A model generated the notes under the pieces. It was not told where the DNA came from. It saw only the letters and a program-made list of their open reading frames with translations, and ran no database searches. 64,000 nucleotides of DNA from Nocardia veterana NBRC 100344 (lineage in GTDB: Bacteria; Actinomycetota; Actinomycetes; Mycobacteriales; Mycobacteriaceae), in assembly GCF_000308855.1 (NCBI RefSeq), contig NZ_BAGM01000126.1, positions 33,970 through 97,969 on the forward strand, given 5' to 3'. The position numbers and the translations under genes were made by a program. This document shows, piece after piece, positions 53,513 through 62,149 of the stretch (position 1 is its first letter; each line of letters opens with the position of its first letter).

Positions 53513-54394
53513 ATGGAGTTGCGGCATCTGCGGTATTTCCTCGCGGTCGCGGCCTGCGAGAACATGACGCGCGCCGCCGAGCGCCTGCACATCACCCAGC
53601 CACCGCTGAGCCGCGCCATCCGCGAACTCGAGACCGAACTCGGGGTGACGTTGTTCATCCGACACAACCAGCGCATCAGGTTGACCGAGGCCGGTGCGGC
53701 GCTGGTGCCGGAGGCTCGATCGGCGCTCGAGCGGATCGACGGATTCGTCCATCACGCAGGCGAACTCGCCGCCGGACAGCGCGGTCGCATCCGGGTGGGT
53801 TATGTGGACGGCGCACTGCACGGCGGCATACTGGCAACCCATCTGCGCAATCTGCGCCGGCACAGTCCCGCACTGGTCGTCGACCTGGTCGCCGCGAGCA
53901 CGGCAGCCCAGCTGCGGTCGCTCGCCGATAATCAACTCGATATCGCGTTGACCTATACGCCCGCCGAATGGCCGGACGGTGTCATCGGGCGGCAGCTGAT
54001 GTCCAGCCCGGTGCTGCTCGTCCTGTCCACCGACGACGTGCTGGCGCACCGACCCAGGATCGGTCCCGCAGACCTCGACGGCAGTCCCTGGGTGGCATTG
54101 TCGCGAGACGACGACGCACACTGGCGGGACCGCTTCGTGCGCCGCTGCGCGGAGGCGGGATTTCATCCGGATATTCGTTACGAGGTGGCCCAGCTCTCGG
54201 CGCTCCTCGGGCTCGTCGAAGCGGGCGCCGGACGCGCCCTGGCACAAGAGATCTCGCTTCGGACGACGACTCCGGGACTGGTCTTCGAACCGCTCCCCTG
54301 GTGGTCCGGGACCGTCGACTACTGGGTGGCCTGGCGGGCCCGCACTCCCGCCCCGGCAGTCGAGCGGTTCCTCGAGGCGAATCAGCTCACCTGA
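53513..54394 (+). CDS. LysR family transcriptional regulator
   Basis: A 293-residue LTTR: N-terminal HTH MELRHLRYFLAVAACENMTR with AERLHITQPPLSRAIRELE, then a two-lobed effector domain from about residue 90 (RIRVGYVDGALHGGILATHL). The profile is close to BenM/CatR-like members that sense aromatic or dicarboxylic acids, but the effector cannot be assigned. Divergent from the MDR reductase. ATG at 53513 follows GGTATCGG; a longer frame from 53492 is possible. Confidence 0.92.
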   Translation: MELRHLRYFLAVAACENMTRAAERLHITQPPLSRAIRELETELGVTLFIRHNQRIRLTEAGAALVPEARSALERIDGFVHHAGELAAGQRGRIRVGYVDGALHGGILATHLRNLRRHSPALVVDLVAASTAAQLRSLADNQLDIALTYTPAEWPDGVIGRQLMSSPVLLVLSTDDVLAHRPRIGPADLDGSPWVALSRDDDAHWRDRFVRRCAEAGFHPDIRYEVAQLSALLGLVEAGAGRALAQEISLRTTTPGLVFEPLPWWSGTVDYWVAWRARTPAPAVERFLEANQLT

Positions 54395-54477
54395 TGCCGG
54401 CCCGCGGCGTCCTGAATGCTCGACGGCCGGTCCCGGTAACGGTGGGAGCGGAACTTCGGCGCTGCGATGGAGCCTCG

Positions 54478-54939
54478 ATGTCGTTTACGATGCTGGCGGC
54501 GGCATGGGTCGCCGGTTCAGGCAGTCTGTCGACGAGGGTGGTGCTCGGCGTGATCCGTCGAAATCGGTATCTGATGACGGGGATTCGAGTCGCGATGGCC
54601 GCGGTGCCGATGGCGTTGGCGCTCGGCTTCGCCGGTGCGGCGGGTGCGGTCGGCCCGGTCCAGCCCGGCGTGACGACCCCGGACGCGCCGGCGCAGTCGG
54701 ACGAGCCCGCCGAATTGCGTTCGGCGACACCACAACAGGCACCGGCGCCGCGGTCGGCACCGCATTCGGCGCCGAAACCGGAGCAGCCGAAGGAGCAGCC
54801 GCCCGCACCCCGCGAGGTGCGGATCGGTGAATTCTCCGCTCCGGTACCGGAGGTCGTCCCGGATGCCGTGGTCGACGGGGTCAATCGGGCCACCGAGGGG
54901 CTCGAAGGGGCGCTCGCGCCGAACGCCGAGCACAAGTAA
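54478..54939 (+). CDS. Exported Pro/Ala-rich protein
   Basis: A 153-residue protein with a long positively charged N-terminus (VIRRNRYLMTGIRVAM) leading to a signal-like helix AAVPMALALGFAGAAGAVG; the rest is low complexity (PAPRSAPHSAPKPEQPKEQP) ending with a short conserved-looking stretch (VRIGEFSAPVPEVVPDAVVD). Probably exported, perhaps wall-associated. No family recognised. Start uncertain: ATG 54478 gives an additional hydrophobic N-terminal stretch, and GTG 54541 would give a conventional signal peptide. Confidence 0.55.
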   Translation: MSFTMLAAAWVAGSGSLSTRVVLGVIRRNRYLMTGIRVAMAAVPMALALGFAGAAGAVGPVQPGVTTPDAPAQSDEPAELRSATPQQAPAPRSAPHSAPKPEQPKEQPPAPREVRIGEFSAPVPEVVPDAVVDGVNRATEGLEGALAPNAEHK

Positions 54940-54970
54940 CCGGCGCAGGAGCGATCGGAACAGCGTCCGG

Positions 54971-55591
54971 TCAGAACAGCGTCGGCTCGCCGAAGCCGGA
55001 GGTGCGTTCGATCTCGAGCAGGCGTGCCTTCGTCGCGATCCCACCCGGTGCGGAGAAGCCGTGCAGGCCGTGATCGGCGGCCAGCACCCGATGGCACGGG
55101 ACGATGAGCGGTATCGGATTGCGGCCCAACGCCTGCCCGACCGCTTGCGCGGCCCCCGGCGCTCCGGCGCGGGCGGCGACCTCGCCGTAGGTGAGCGTAT
55201 GCCCGGGATCGATGGCCCGCGTGATGTCGTACACCGCCCGATGGAATTCCGGCTGCGCACGATAGTCCACCGGGATCCAGCGGAGATCGTCGAGCGTGCC
55301 GGTCAGGTGCGCGCGAATCGCGGTCACCGCGTCGGCCATCACACCCGACGGCTCCACGTAGCGAATCCGTTCGGCCGGAACGGAACCCGAGCCGCGCCGA
55401 AGCGCCGGCAGATCCCGCCCGCCGGTCCCGTCGCGACCCGACTCGTCACCACCGGACTCGCCGCCGGGCTGTCGCCCGACCGCCGGCAGCCGGAACTGCA
55501 CAACCCCCGCGTCGGTCCAGGCCACGGCGCACAGACCGATCGCGGTATCGAATTCGGCTACCGCTACCGAGGACATTTCGCCCACAGACAT
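54971..55591 (-). CDS. ogt: Methylated-DNA-protein-cysteine methyltransferase
   Basis: Suicide DNA repair protein removing O6-alkyl groups from guanine. The C-terminal domain has LTYGEVAARAGAPGAAQAVGQ, then ALGRNPIPLIVPCHRVLA with the acceptor Cys in PCHRV. A Gly/Asp-rich stretch (about residues 37-70, GGESGGDESGRDGTGGRD) inserted in the N-terminal half makes the protein (206 residues) longer than usual (about 165). Start not certain: ATG 55591 has a -10-like box 12 nt upstream; GTG 55585 has GGGGG at good spacing. Confidence 0.92.
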   Translation of the reverse strand: MSVGEMSSVAVAEFDTAIGLCAVAWTDAGVVQFRLPAVGRQPGGESGGDESGRDGTGGRDLPALRRGSGSVPAERIRYVEPSGVMADAVTAIRAHLTGTLDDLRWIPVDYRAQPEFHRAVYDITRAIDPGHTLTYGEVAARAGAPGAAQAVGQALGRNPIPLIVPCHRVLAADHGLHGFSAPGGIATKARLLEIERTSGFGEPTLF

Positions 55592-55687
55592 ACCCCCAGT
55601 GTGCACCGTGGGTCCGACATGTCCGCTCACAGCAGTCCAGTTGACCAAAACTGGCCTGTGTCGCGGCGACTCACGGCAGGGGCCGAC

Positions 55688-55936
55688 TCACGGCAGCGTC
55701 GGCCGCATCCCGGACCGGTCGCGCACCACACAGACCGACCGCCGGCGCAGCACCCCGAGAGCGCGATGCCGCGGCGCGGGCGACTTCGCCGCCGGGGCGG
55801 CCCAATCCGCCATCGGAGCGTGCGGCCGATACCGTTCGAACCGGGCGACAACGTGCCGACCCGGTCCGGTGGCGTAGCGGTGGGCGGCCACGAGAACGAC
55901 CGCGGCGATCAGCAGAGCGGCGAGACCGGAGAACAT
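55688..55936 (-). CDS. Small membrane protein, possible
   Basis: An 82-residue frame with one N-terminal helix (FSGLAALLIAAVVLVAAHRY) and an Arg/Pro-rich tail (RHRALGVLRRRSVCVVRDRS). GAGGG precedes the ATG at 55936. It is divergent from the MocR regulator with a palindrome between them, so it could be the regulator's target. The tail has no conserved look, so the call is tentative. Confidence 0.45.
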   Translation of the reverse strand: MFSGLAALLIAAVVLVAAHRYATGPGRHVVARFERYRPHAPMADWAAPAAKSPAPRHRALGVLRRRSVCVVRDRSGMRPTLP

Positions 55937-55955
55937 ACCCTCACCCTGCCGCCAG

Positions 55956-55976
55956 CTGGACTTGAATCAAATAGCC
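55956..55976. promoter_or_regulatory. Palindromic site TGG-N3-TTGAATCAA-N6-CCA (MocR box candidate)
   Basis: The centre TTGAATCAA is a perfect 9-bp palindrome flanked by TGG and CCA. It lies 22 bp upstream of the MocR gene and 20 bp upstream of the divergent small gene, where an autoregulatory site of a GntR-type protein is expected. Confidence 0.45.
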
Positions 55977-55997
55977 ACTGCCCGGATACTGGCCTTT

Positions 55998-57488
55998 ATG
56001 GCGATACGCGTGATCAGTGCTGCCACCCTCACCCGTGATCTGGGCCGGTGGCGGCAGGAGGAACCGGGCACGACCCGGCGCGGTGCGCGCCCGGCCTATC
56101 TGGCGCTCGCCGAGAGTATTCGCCTGCTGATCCACGACGGACGGGCGCCGCTGGGCATCGCGTTGCCGAGCGAACGCGATCTGGCGGCCGCACTCGGTGT
56201 CAGCCGCACCACCGTCACCTCGGCGTATGCGCTGTTGCGCGAACACGGCTACCTGATCAGCCGGCAGGGGTCCCGCAGTACCGTCGCCCTGCCCTCGGAC
56301 GTCGCCCACGACGGGACCAAACCGGCCCGCAGCATCCTGGCCGTGATGTCGCCGACCGCGCAGCCCACCATCGACCTCACCTATGCCGCGATGTCCGCCC
56401 CGCCGCAAATGAGCGATGCTTATTCCGCTGCGCTGCAAGGCCTTCCGCTCTATCTGGGCACCCACGGCATGGATCCGGTGGGCGTGCTCCCGCTGCGCGA
56501 GATGCTGGCCCGCCGCTACACCGCCCGCGGCCTGCCGACCGATCCGGACCAGATTCTGGTGACCCTCGGTGCGCAGCACGGCCTTCGGCTGCTGTTGAAC
56601 GTGCTCACCGCCCCCGCCGAACGCGTCCTGATCGACCACCCGACCTACCCCAACGCCATCGAGGCGATTCGCGATGTGGGCGCCCGCCCGGTGCCGGTGC
56701 CGCTGCGGCCGGAGCAGCCCGAGGCCGCCTGGGATCTGGACGGAATCCGCAGTGCCGCCCGGCAGACCGCGGCCAGCACGGCCTATCTGGTGCCGGACTT
56801 CAACAATCCGACCGGCTTGCTGATGAACGCCGAGGCCCGGGCCGAACTGGCGGCGATCGCCCGCGAGACCCGGATGACCGTGATCGTCGACGAATCCATG
56901 GTCGATCAGCAGCTCGAGGGCGAAACCCCGCCGCCCGCAGCGGCTTTCGCCCGCGGTTCGGAAATCGTGACGATCGGTTCGGCTTCCAAGTCGTTCTGGG
57001 GCGGCCTGCGGGTCGGCTGGATTCGCGCCAACCAGTCCTTGATCGCCAAACTCCTCGGCACCCGCTCCACGGTCGACCTCGGCACCCCGGTAATGGACCA
57101 GCTGGCCACCGGCTATCTGCTCGAACATGCCGACGCCATACTCGAACAACGCCGGGACCAGCTGCGCAGCCGGCGTGCGGCGCTGTTGGAAGCGCTGAGC
57201 GACGAGCTTCCGGACTGGCAGGCGAGCCCCGGCTGCGGCGGCATGTCGATCTGGGTGCAGCTGCCGGCCCCGGTCTCCACCGCCCTCGCCGCCACCGCGC
57301 CCAATCACGGCGTTCTGCTCGCCGCGGGTCCTCGCTTCGGCGTCCAGGGAGCCTACGAGCGCTTCCTCCGGATTCCGTTCACGCACACCGAATCAGACCT
57401 CCGGATAGCGGTGAAGTCGATCGCGGCCACCTACGCGTCGCTCACCCCGCACGCCACCGATCCACTCGGCCCACTCACCTGCTACTGA
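55998..57488 (+). CDS. MocR family regulator (GntR HTH fused to PLP aminotransferase domain)
   Basis: A 496-residue regulator. Residues about 40-105 are a GntR winged helix (PLGIALPSERDLAAALGVSR, TTVTSAYALLREHGYL); residues about 130-490 are a fold-type I aminotransferase domain with VPDFNNPTG, VDESMVDQ and the PLP Lys in GSASKSFWGGLRVGW. Such proteins use PLP and an amino acid or vitamer as effector. The MAIRVISAATLTRDLGRW start resembles the YczR group. GATACT at 55985, 13 nt before the ATG, suggests a leaderless start. Confidence 0.92.
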   Translation: MAIRVISAATLTRDLGRWRQEEPGTTRRGARPAYLALAESIRLLIHDGRAPLGIALPSERDLAAALGVSRTTVTSAYALLREHGYLISRQGSRSTVALPSDVAHDGTKPARSILAVMSPTAQPTIDLTYAAMSAPPQMSDAYSAALQGLPLYLGTHGMDPVGVLPLREMLARRYTARGLPTDPDQILVTLGAQHGLRLLLNVLTAPAERVLIDHPTYPNAIEAIRDVGARPVPVPLRPEQPEAAWDLDGIRSAARQTAASTAYLVPDFNNPTGLLMNAEARAELAAIARETRMTVIVDESMVDQQLEGETPPPAAAFARGSEIVTIGSASKSFWGGLRVGWIRANQSLIAKLLGTRSTVDLGTPVMDQLATGYLLEHADAILEQRRDQLRSRRAALLEALSDELPDWQASPGCGGMSIWVQLPAPVSTALAATAPNHGVLLAAGPRFGVQGAYERFLRIPFTHTESDLRIAVKSIAATYASLTPHATDPLGPLTCY

Positions 57489-57503
57489 GCCCGAATTCTT
57501 CGT

Positions 57504-57552
57504 GCGAACCTCGCGACGATTTCCGGGTTTCCCGCTTTCGCCGGAGGTTTGC
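57504..57552. terminator. Weak inverted repeat between the MocR gene and purA
   Basis: GCGAACCTC and GAGGTTTGC (one G-T pair) are separated by 31 nt in the convergent 87-bp gap. The loop is long, so this is only a candidate. Confidence 0.3.
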
Positions 57553-57575
57553 GCGAATAGTTCCCGGTTAGAGCC

Positions 57576-58865
57576 TCAACTCAGGATATCGTGCCGGACG
57601 ATGGTCTCGTCCCGGCCGGGGCCGACGCCGATGCAGGACACCCGGGCGCCCGAAAGTTCCTCCAGCCGTTCCACGTACGCACGCGCGTTGGCGGGGAGAT
57701 CGTCGAAGGTGCGGGCGCCGGAGATGTCCTCCCACCAACCGGGCATCTCCTCGTAGATCGGCTTGGCGTGGTGGAATTCGGTTTGCGTGGTGGGCATCTG
57801 CTCCACCCGCTCGCCGTCGATCTCGTAGGCCACGCAGATCGGCACCCGGTCCAGGCTGGACAGCACGTCGAGCTTGGTCAGGAAGTAGTCGGTGATGCCG
57901 TTGACGCGAGTGGCGTAGCGGGCGATGACCGCGTCGAACCAGCCGGTCCGCCGGGCGCGGCCGGTGGTGACGCCCACCTCGCCGCCGGTCTTGGCCAGAT
58001 ATTCGCCCGACTGGTCGAACAGCTCGGTCGGGAACGGTCCGGAGCCGACCCGCGTGGTGTAGGCCTTGAGGATGCCGAGCACCGTCGTGATCTTGTTGGG
58101 TCCCACGCCGGCGCCGACCGCCGCGCCCCCGGAAGTCGGATTCGACGACGTCACATACGGATACGTGCCGTGGTCGACGTCGAGGAGGGTGCCCTGCGAA
58201 CCCTCGAGCAGAACCGTCTCGCCCTCTTCGAGCGCGCGGTTGAGCAGCAGCCGGGTGTCGCTGATCCGGTGTTTGAAGCCCTCGGCCTGTTCCAGCACCT
58301 CGTCGACCACCTGCTGCGGGTCCAGCGCACGGCGGTTGTAGATCTTGACCAGCACCTGGTTCTTGAATTCCAGTGCGGCCTCGACCTTCTGGGTGAGGAT
58401 CTTCTCGTCCAGCACGTCGGCGACCCGCACGCCCACCCGGGCGACCTTGTCCTGGTAGCACGGGCCGATACCGCGGCCGGTGGTACCGATCTTCTTGTTG
58501 CCGAGGAAGCGTTCGGTGACCTTATCGATGGCCACGTGATAGGGCATGACCAGGTGCGCGTCGGCCGACAGCAGCAGCCGGGAGGTGTCGACACCGCGCT
58601 CTTCCAGGCCGGCGAGTTCGTCGAGCAGCACGCCCGGATCGACGACCACGCCGTTGCCGATCACATTGGTGACCCCGGGGGTCAGGATGCCGGACGGGAT
58701 CAGATGCAGCGCGAAGTTGTCCCCGTTCGGCAGCACAACGGTGTGACCTGCGTTGTTACCACCCTGGTAGCGGACCACCCATTGGACACGGCCGCCGAGC
58801 AGGTCGGTGGCCTTGCCCTTACCCTCGTCGCCCCACTGGGCGCCGATCAGCACGATTGCCGGCAT
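57576..58865 (-). CDS. purA: Adenylosuccinate synthetase
   Basis: GTP-dependent enzyme joining IMP and aspartate for AMP synthesis. The 429-residue product has the family ends and motifs: IGAQWGDEGKGKATDLLG (P-loop and catalytic Asp), GNNAGHTVV (catalytic His), TTGRGIGPCYQDK, EGSQGTLLDVDHGTYP, TRVGSGPFPTE and GTGRPR-like GVTTGRARRTGWFDAVI. ATG at 58865 with AGGAGA upstream. A 5' leader of about 150 nt precedes it. The neighbouring genes to the right match M. tuberculosis Rv0358-Rv0361. Confidence 0.97.
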   Translation of the reverse strand: MPAIVLIGAQWGDEGKGKATDLLGGRVQWVVRYQGGNNAGHTVVLPNGDNFALHLIPSGILTPGVTNVIGNGVVVDPGVLLDELAGLEERGVDTSRLLLSADAHLVMPYHVAIDKVTERFLGNKKIGTTGRGIGPCYQDKVARVGVRVADVLDEKILTQKVEAALEFKNQVLVKIYNRRALDPQQVVDEVLEQAEGFKHRISDTRLLLNRALEEGETVLLEGSQGTLLDVDHGTYPYVTSSNPTSGGAAVGAGVGPNKITTVLGILKAYTTRVGSGPFPTELFDQSGEYLAKTGGEVGVTTGRARRTGWFDAVIARYATRVNGITDYFLTKLDVLSSLDRVPICVAYEIDGERVEQMPTTQTEFHHAKPIYEEMPGWWEDISGARTFDDLPANARAYVERLEELSGARVSCIGVGPGRDETIVRHDILS

Positions 58866-59026
58866 GGGAGTCTCCTACGGTTTCGACACGCAGCATCGGC
58901 GACGCTGCAGCTACCTGCCGTTTCCGAGCTCTACGACGACGCTCCCGGGGCCTACGGGGGTCACGCAGGCTACCTCCTCCGGGCCGGTCGCTCGCCTCGA
59001 GTGGCGGTGGCCGGGAGGTCAGTCTA
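58866..59026 (-). promoter_or_regulatory. Long 5' leader and -10 box of purA
   Basis: TAGACT on the minus strand at 59026-59021 is a good -10 box, placing the start near 59014 and leaving an untranslated leader of about 149 nt. It contains one copy of the dispersed GC repeat (58962-58985) and GC-rich inverted segments. No known riboswitch class was recognised. The rest of the gap to 59173 has no gene. Confidence 0.4.
58962..58985 (-). repeat. Divergent copy of the dispersed GC-rich repeat
   Basis: Minus strand GGCCCGGAGGAGGTAGCCTG followed by CGTGA matches the accA2 and 62633 copies at 16 of the first 17 positions, then degrades. It lies within the purA leader. Confidence 0.45.
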
Positions 59027-59173
59027 GTGGATGCCACCGGGATGCCCGGACGGCGGAGGGCGCGCCGAGCGCCCGAGCCGATTACAGTGGCCTGCGGAGG
59101 CGTCCCGGCAGGGGTGCGCCCGAAACGCAGCGAGGGCGATGGAGTTGACAGGTCCGAGGAGGGTGTTCGGCAG

Positions 59174-59833
59174 TTGAGTACTCATGTTCTCCGCTGCAAC
59201 GGCGCCCCCGTGCCCATCGCGCTCGCGTCGCTGCCGACCACCCAGACCACGGCGATTCCGGACACCGCCGAACTGGATGAACTGCTTCCGGTGCTGGCCG
59301 CCGACAACCAGCCGCGGCTGATCGTGCTCGGCGAGGATGCGGGTCTGGCCGCGGTCCTCACCCATCTGCTGCGCACCGAGCGGCTCGGGGTCGAAATCGG
59401 CTATGTGCCGGTGGATCGCACCTACGGTTCGCGCGCATATCAGACCGGCACCGGATCGCACGCCGCCAAGCGCGCCCTCGAGGGCCGCGCCGAAGAGACG
59501 CCGCTGATCCGCGACGACACCGGCACCGTTCTGGTCGGCCGGGCCACGATCACCGGACGTGAGGGCGGCAAGCTCGAGGGCGAGGCCTACGTCGACGAGG
59601 TCCGCCTGTTCACCGGAAAGGTTGCGGCACTTCATGTTTCGCCGACGCTGGAAATGCCCGGCGTGCGCGCGACGGTGCAGCGCGGCTGGGGTAAGAAGCG
59701 GTGGGTGGCCGGACGCGCCGTGCAACTCGGATCGCCGGGTGCGGTGGTGACGCGCGACGGGATCGCGACCGACCGCACCGTGCCGCGCTCGAGTTTCTAT
59801 CGGCATCACGAGCCCTGGTTGCTGGTGCGATGA
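59174..59833 (+). CDS. Conserved actinobacterial protein (Rv0358-like)
   Basis: A 219-residue protein. The N-terminal part reads as a Rossmann-like fold (PRLIVLGEDAGLAAVLTHLLRTERLGVEIGYVPVDRT), recalling diacylglycerol/sugar kinase N-domains; the C-terminal part is beta-rich (TVLVGRATITGREGGKLEGE ... VRATVQRGWGKKRWVAGRAVQLG). Function unknown. Starts at a TTG at 59174 with GAGGAGGG ten bases upstream; no ATG or GTG in frame fits. It overlaps the site-2 protease gene (ATGA). Position next to purA is conserved. Confidence 0.8.
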   Translation: MSTHVLRCNGAPVPIALASLPTTQTTAIPDTAELDELLPVLAADNQPRLIVLGEDAGLAAVLTHLLRTERLGVEIGYVPVDRTYGSRAYQTGTGSHAAKRALEGRAEETPLIRDDTGTVLVGRATITGREGGKLEGEAYVDEVRLFTGKVAALHVSPTLEMPGVRATVQRGWGKKRWVAGRAVQLGSPGAVVTRDGIATDRTVPRSSFYRHHEPWLLVR

Positions 59834-60615
59834 TCAACGATCGCACCGGCGCGTGGGACCGGCGCCGGGCCGTGCGGCCGAGCCCGGTGTTCCTGCTCAT
59901 CGTGGTGATCACGGCCCTCGGCGCCGCGCTGGCCTGGGACGCCGATCCGCTCTCCACCCGCGCCAAGGCGGGCGTTTTCGTCTTCGTCGTGGCGGGCTGG
60001 ATCCTGAGTGTCTGCCTGCACGAATTCGGTCATGCCTATACCGCGTGGCGGGCCGGGGACCACGAGGTGCAGATGCGCGGATATCTGACCTTGAATCCGG
60101 TGAAGTACAGCCACCCGCTGCTGTCGATCGGCTTGCCGATTCTGTTCATCGCACTGGGCGGATTCGCCCTACCCGGCGGCGCGGTCTATCTGAACACGCA
60201 CAATTTCTCGGCCCGCACCCAGCGCTCGATCAGCGCGGCCGGTCCGGCGGTCAATGCCGCCTGTGCGGTGGTGCTGCTGGTGATCGTCCGGTTCTGGGGT
60301 TCCACCCACACCCACGCGGCGTTCTGGTTCGGACTGAGCTTCCTGGCATTTCTGCAGATCACCGCGACGATCCTCAATCTGCTCCCGATTCCGGGCACCG
60401 ATGGATACGCGATCGTGGAGCCCTCGCTGAGCTATCAGACCCGCCGATCGCTGGATCAGGTCAAGCCGTTCGGATTGCTGCTGTTGCTGGCGATTCTGTG
60501 GGTGCCGGAATTGAATCGCGTCTTCTTCGATGCGGTGTACTGGGTCTTCGAATTGTCCGGAGTGCCGTCGAGTTGGGCGGCGATGGGCAGTTATCTGACC
60601 CGATTCTGGACCTGA
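59830..60615 (+). CDS. Site-2 protease family membrane protein (Rv0359-like)
   Basis: A 261-residue polytopic membrane protein with about six helices. The zinc motif HEFGH (in SVCLHEFGHAYTAW) and the distal LLPIPGTDGYAIVEP with the third-ligand Asp define an S2P-type intramembrane metalloprotease. Cleavage target unknown. No PDZ domain. The start overlaps the upstream gene, so both are one operon. Confidence 0.9.
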   Translation: MINDRTGAWDRRRAVRPSPVFLLIVVITALGAALAWDADPLSTRAKAGVFVFVVAGWILSVCLHEFGHAYTAWRAGDHEVQMRGYLTLNPVKYSHPLLSIGLPILFIALGGFALPGGAVYLNTHNFSARTQRSISAAGPAVNAACAVVLLVIVRFWGSTHTHAAFWFGLSFLAFLQITATILNLLPIPGTDGYAIVEPSLSYQTRRSLDQVKPFGLLLLLAILWVPELNRVFFDAVYWVFELSGVPSSWAAMGSYLTRFWT

Positions 60616-60983
60616 GAATTCGGCGGGCACGCCCGAGTTCCGTTCGATTCGCCGGCGAACAGGAACCGGGCGGCCCTCTTCGCGACGGAGCGCCCGCCCC
60701 CTACCCGGTCGGCCGCACACCAATCGGCCGCACGTCGCACCCGTCGCGAAGATCTCCGACCGCGCCACCCCTCGTCGACGCGGTCACCACAAAAGTTACG
60801 AGCCGGAAGGCCGCGCGGCACGAGTAGTGCACTACCCGATCGCGCGGGCCGTGCACGCGCACCGGCGCACGGGCTCCCGCGCTTCGCTCCCGGGCTACTG
60901 CAACGGGCCTGTGACGCAGCCTGATTCGACCTGTACGCAGCCGGCGGCGGCGGAACACATACGGCCACGGGCGGATCCGGCCC
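60616..60983. other. 368-bp non-coding region with nested inverted repeats
   Basis: Between two convergent genes. Contents: a hairpin just after the S2P stop (GAATTCGGCGGG/CCCGAGTTC); a perfect 12-bp inverted repeat TCTTCGCGACGG (60677-60688) and CCGTCGCGAAGA (60741-60752) 52 bp apart, enclosing two TCGGCCGCAC direct repeats; and GCGCGGG/CCCGCGC (60842-60848, 60876-60882) around a GTGC-ACGC-GCAC hairpin. No open frame on either strand looks coding. Confidence 0.6.
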
Positions 60984-62078
60984 TCACTCCTCCGGAGTCA
61001 CGTAGGGATGCCGCACCGTCGGCGGCAGGAGTGCGATCGCCGACAGTCGCTTCACGCCGCACACCTGCATCAGATCGACCACGATGGAGCGCAATTGGGC
61101 GAAGACCACATGCGCCGACAGGCCCGCGCCCTCGACCAGATCCTTGGTGGCGCCCTTCGCGACCCGCCGCAGTACCCGCGTCGCCTCGGCGGCATCCGGT
61201 TGTTCCCCCGGCTCGGCGACCATATAGCGGCGTACCACCTCCACCGCCTTGCCCAAATCCTCGACCTCGGCGATCATGCGCGGGTCGAGGATTTCGTCGT
61301 CACGCACCAGTGTCAGGGCACGTCGCAGCAGCACACGGGTGTTGCGCACGGCGTTGTCGAGCGGATCGACCGCGGCCCGGATCGCCTCGAGCCGGGGACG
61401 CGAATTCCAGTACAGCGGCGAAATGCGGCTGACCTCACGACCACCCTCCACCGCGCTGCGCAATCCGTCGATCTGCGGTTGCGTGCCCCGCACGGATTGC
61501 AGTGCGGCCCGGACCTTTTCCGCGTCCTGCTCGAGCAGTCCGTCCGCGCACCGGGTCAACGCGGCGGCCAGCACACCCAGAATATCGGCGGCCTGCTGAC
61601 GCGCGCGCCGAACCGGATGCAGCGGGATCGCGGCGACCACCACGACGCCGACCAGACCGCCGACCAACGCGTCGACCATCCGATTGAGGCCGCCACCGGT
61701 GTGCGGCGGCATCAGGGTCGCGACCAGAACCGCCGAACTGGCGGCCTGCATGGGGATGACCGCCCCGCGATCGAGGAAGACCGCGATCGCCATCGCCACG
61801 CCGACCACCAGGGCGATCTGCCACGGCCCGGTGCCCACCCGGCCGATGAAGAAGTCACCGATGCCGATGCCGACGGCCACGCCGCCGACCAATTCCACCG
61901 ACCGGCGCAACCGAGCTCCGAACGACACCCCGATCGAGATGACCGCGGCCATCGGCGCGAAGAACGGCTGGGGATGACCCACCAGCCGGTGGGCGATGAA
62001 CCAGGACAGAGCCGCACCCACCGCACACTGGAAGATCGGGAGCGCGGACCGGCGCAGGCGCAGCCAGCCGTTGCGCAT
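60984..62078 (-). CDS. FUSC/aromatic-acid-exporter-like membrane protein
   Basis: A 364-residue protein: N-terminal half with about six helices (LPIFQCAVGAALSWFIAHRL, FFAPMAAVISIGVSFG, ELVGGVAVGIGIGDFFIG, PWQIALVVGVAMAIAVFLDR, LVGGLVGVVVVAAIPL), C-terminal half a helical cytoplasmic domain (about 175-350). This is the FUSC/ArAE half-size layout; substrate unknown. Start uncertain: the frame opens at 62189 and would overlap the upstream gene by 40 bp; 62078 (MRNGWLRLRRSALP) gives the usual basic N-terminus. It is downstream of the DUF3151 gene on the same strand. Confidence 0.85.
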   Translation of the reverse strand: MRNGWLRLRRSALPIFQCAVGAALSWFIAHRLVGHPQPFFAPMAAVISIGVSFGARLRRSVELVGGVAVGIGIGDFFIGRVGTGPWQIALVVGVAMAIAVFLDRGAVIPMQAASSAVLVATLMPPHTGGGLNRMVDALVGGLVGVVVVAAIPLHPVRRARQQAADILGVLAAALTRCADGLLEQDAEKVRAALQSVRGTQPQIDGLRSAVEGGREVSRISPLYWNSRPRLEAIRAAVDPLDNAVRNTRVLLRRALTLVRDDEILDPRMIAEVEDLGKAVEVVRRYMVAEPGEQPDAAEATRVLRRVAKGATKDLVEGAGLSAHVVFAQLRSIVVDLMQVCGVKRLSAIALLPPTVRHPYVTPEE

Positions 62079-62149
62079 GCGCTGTTTACCGCTGTCGCGA
62101 ACCGCATCGACGGTGATGGCGGTGGCGAACCGTTCCGTGCCGGCCAGAC

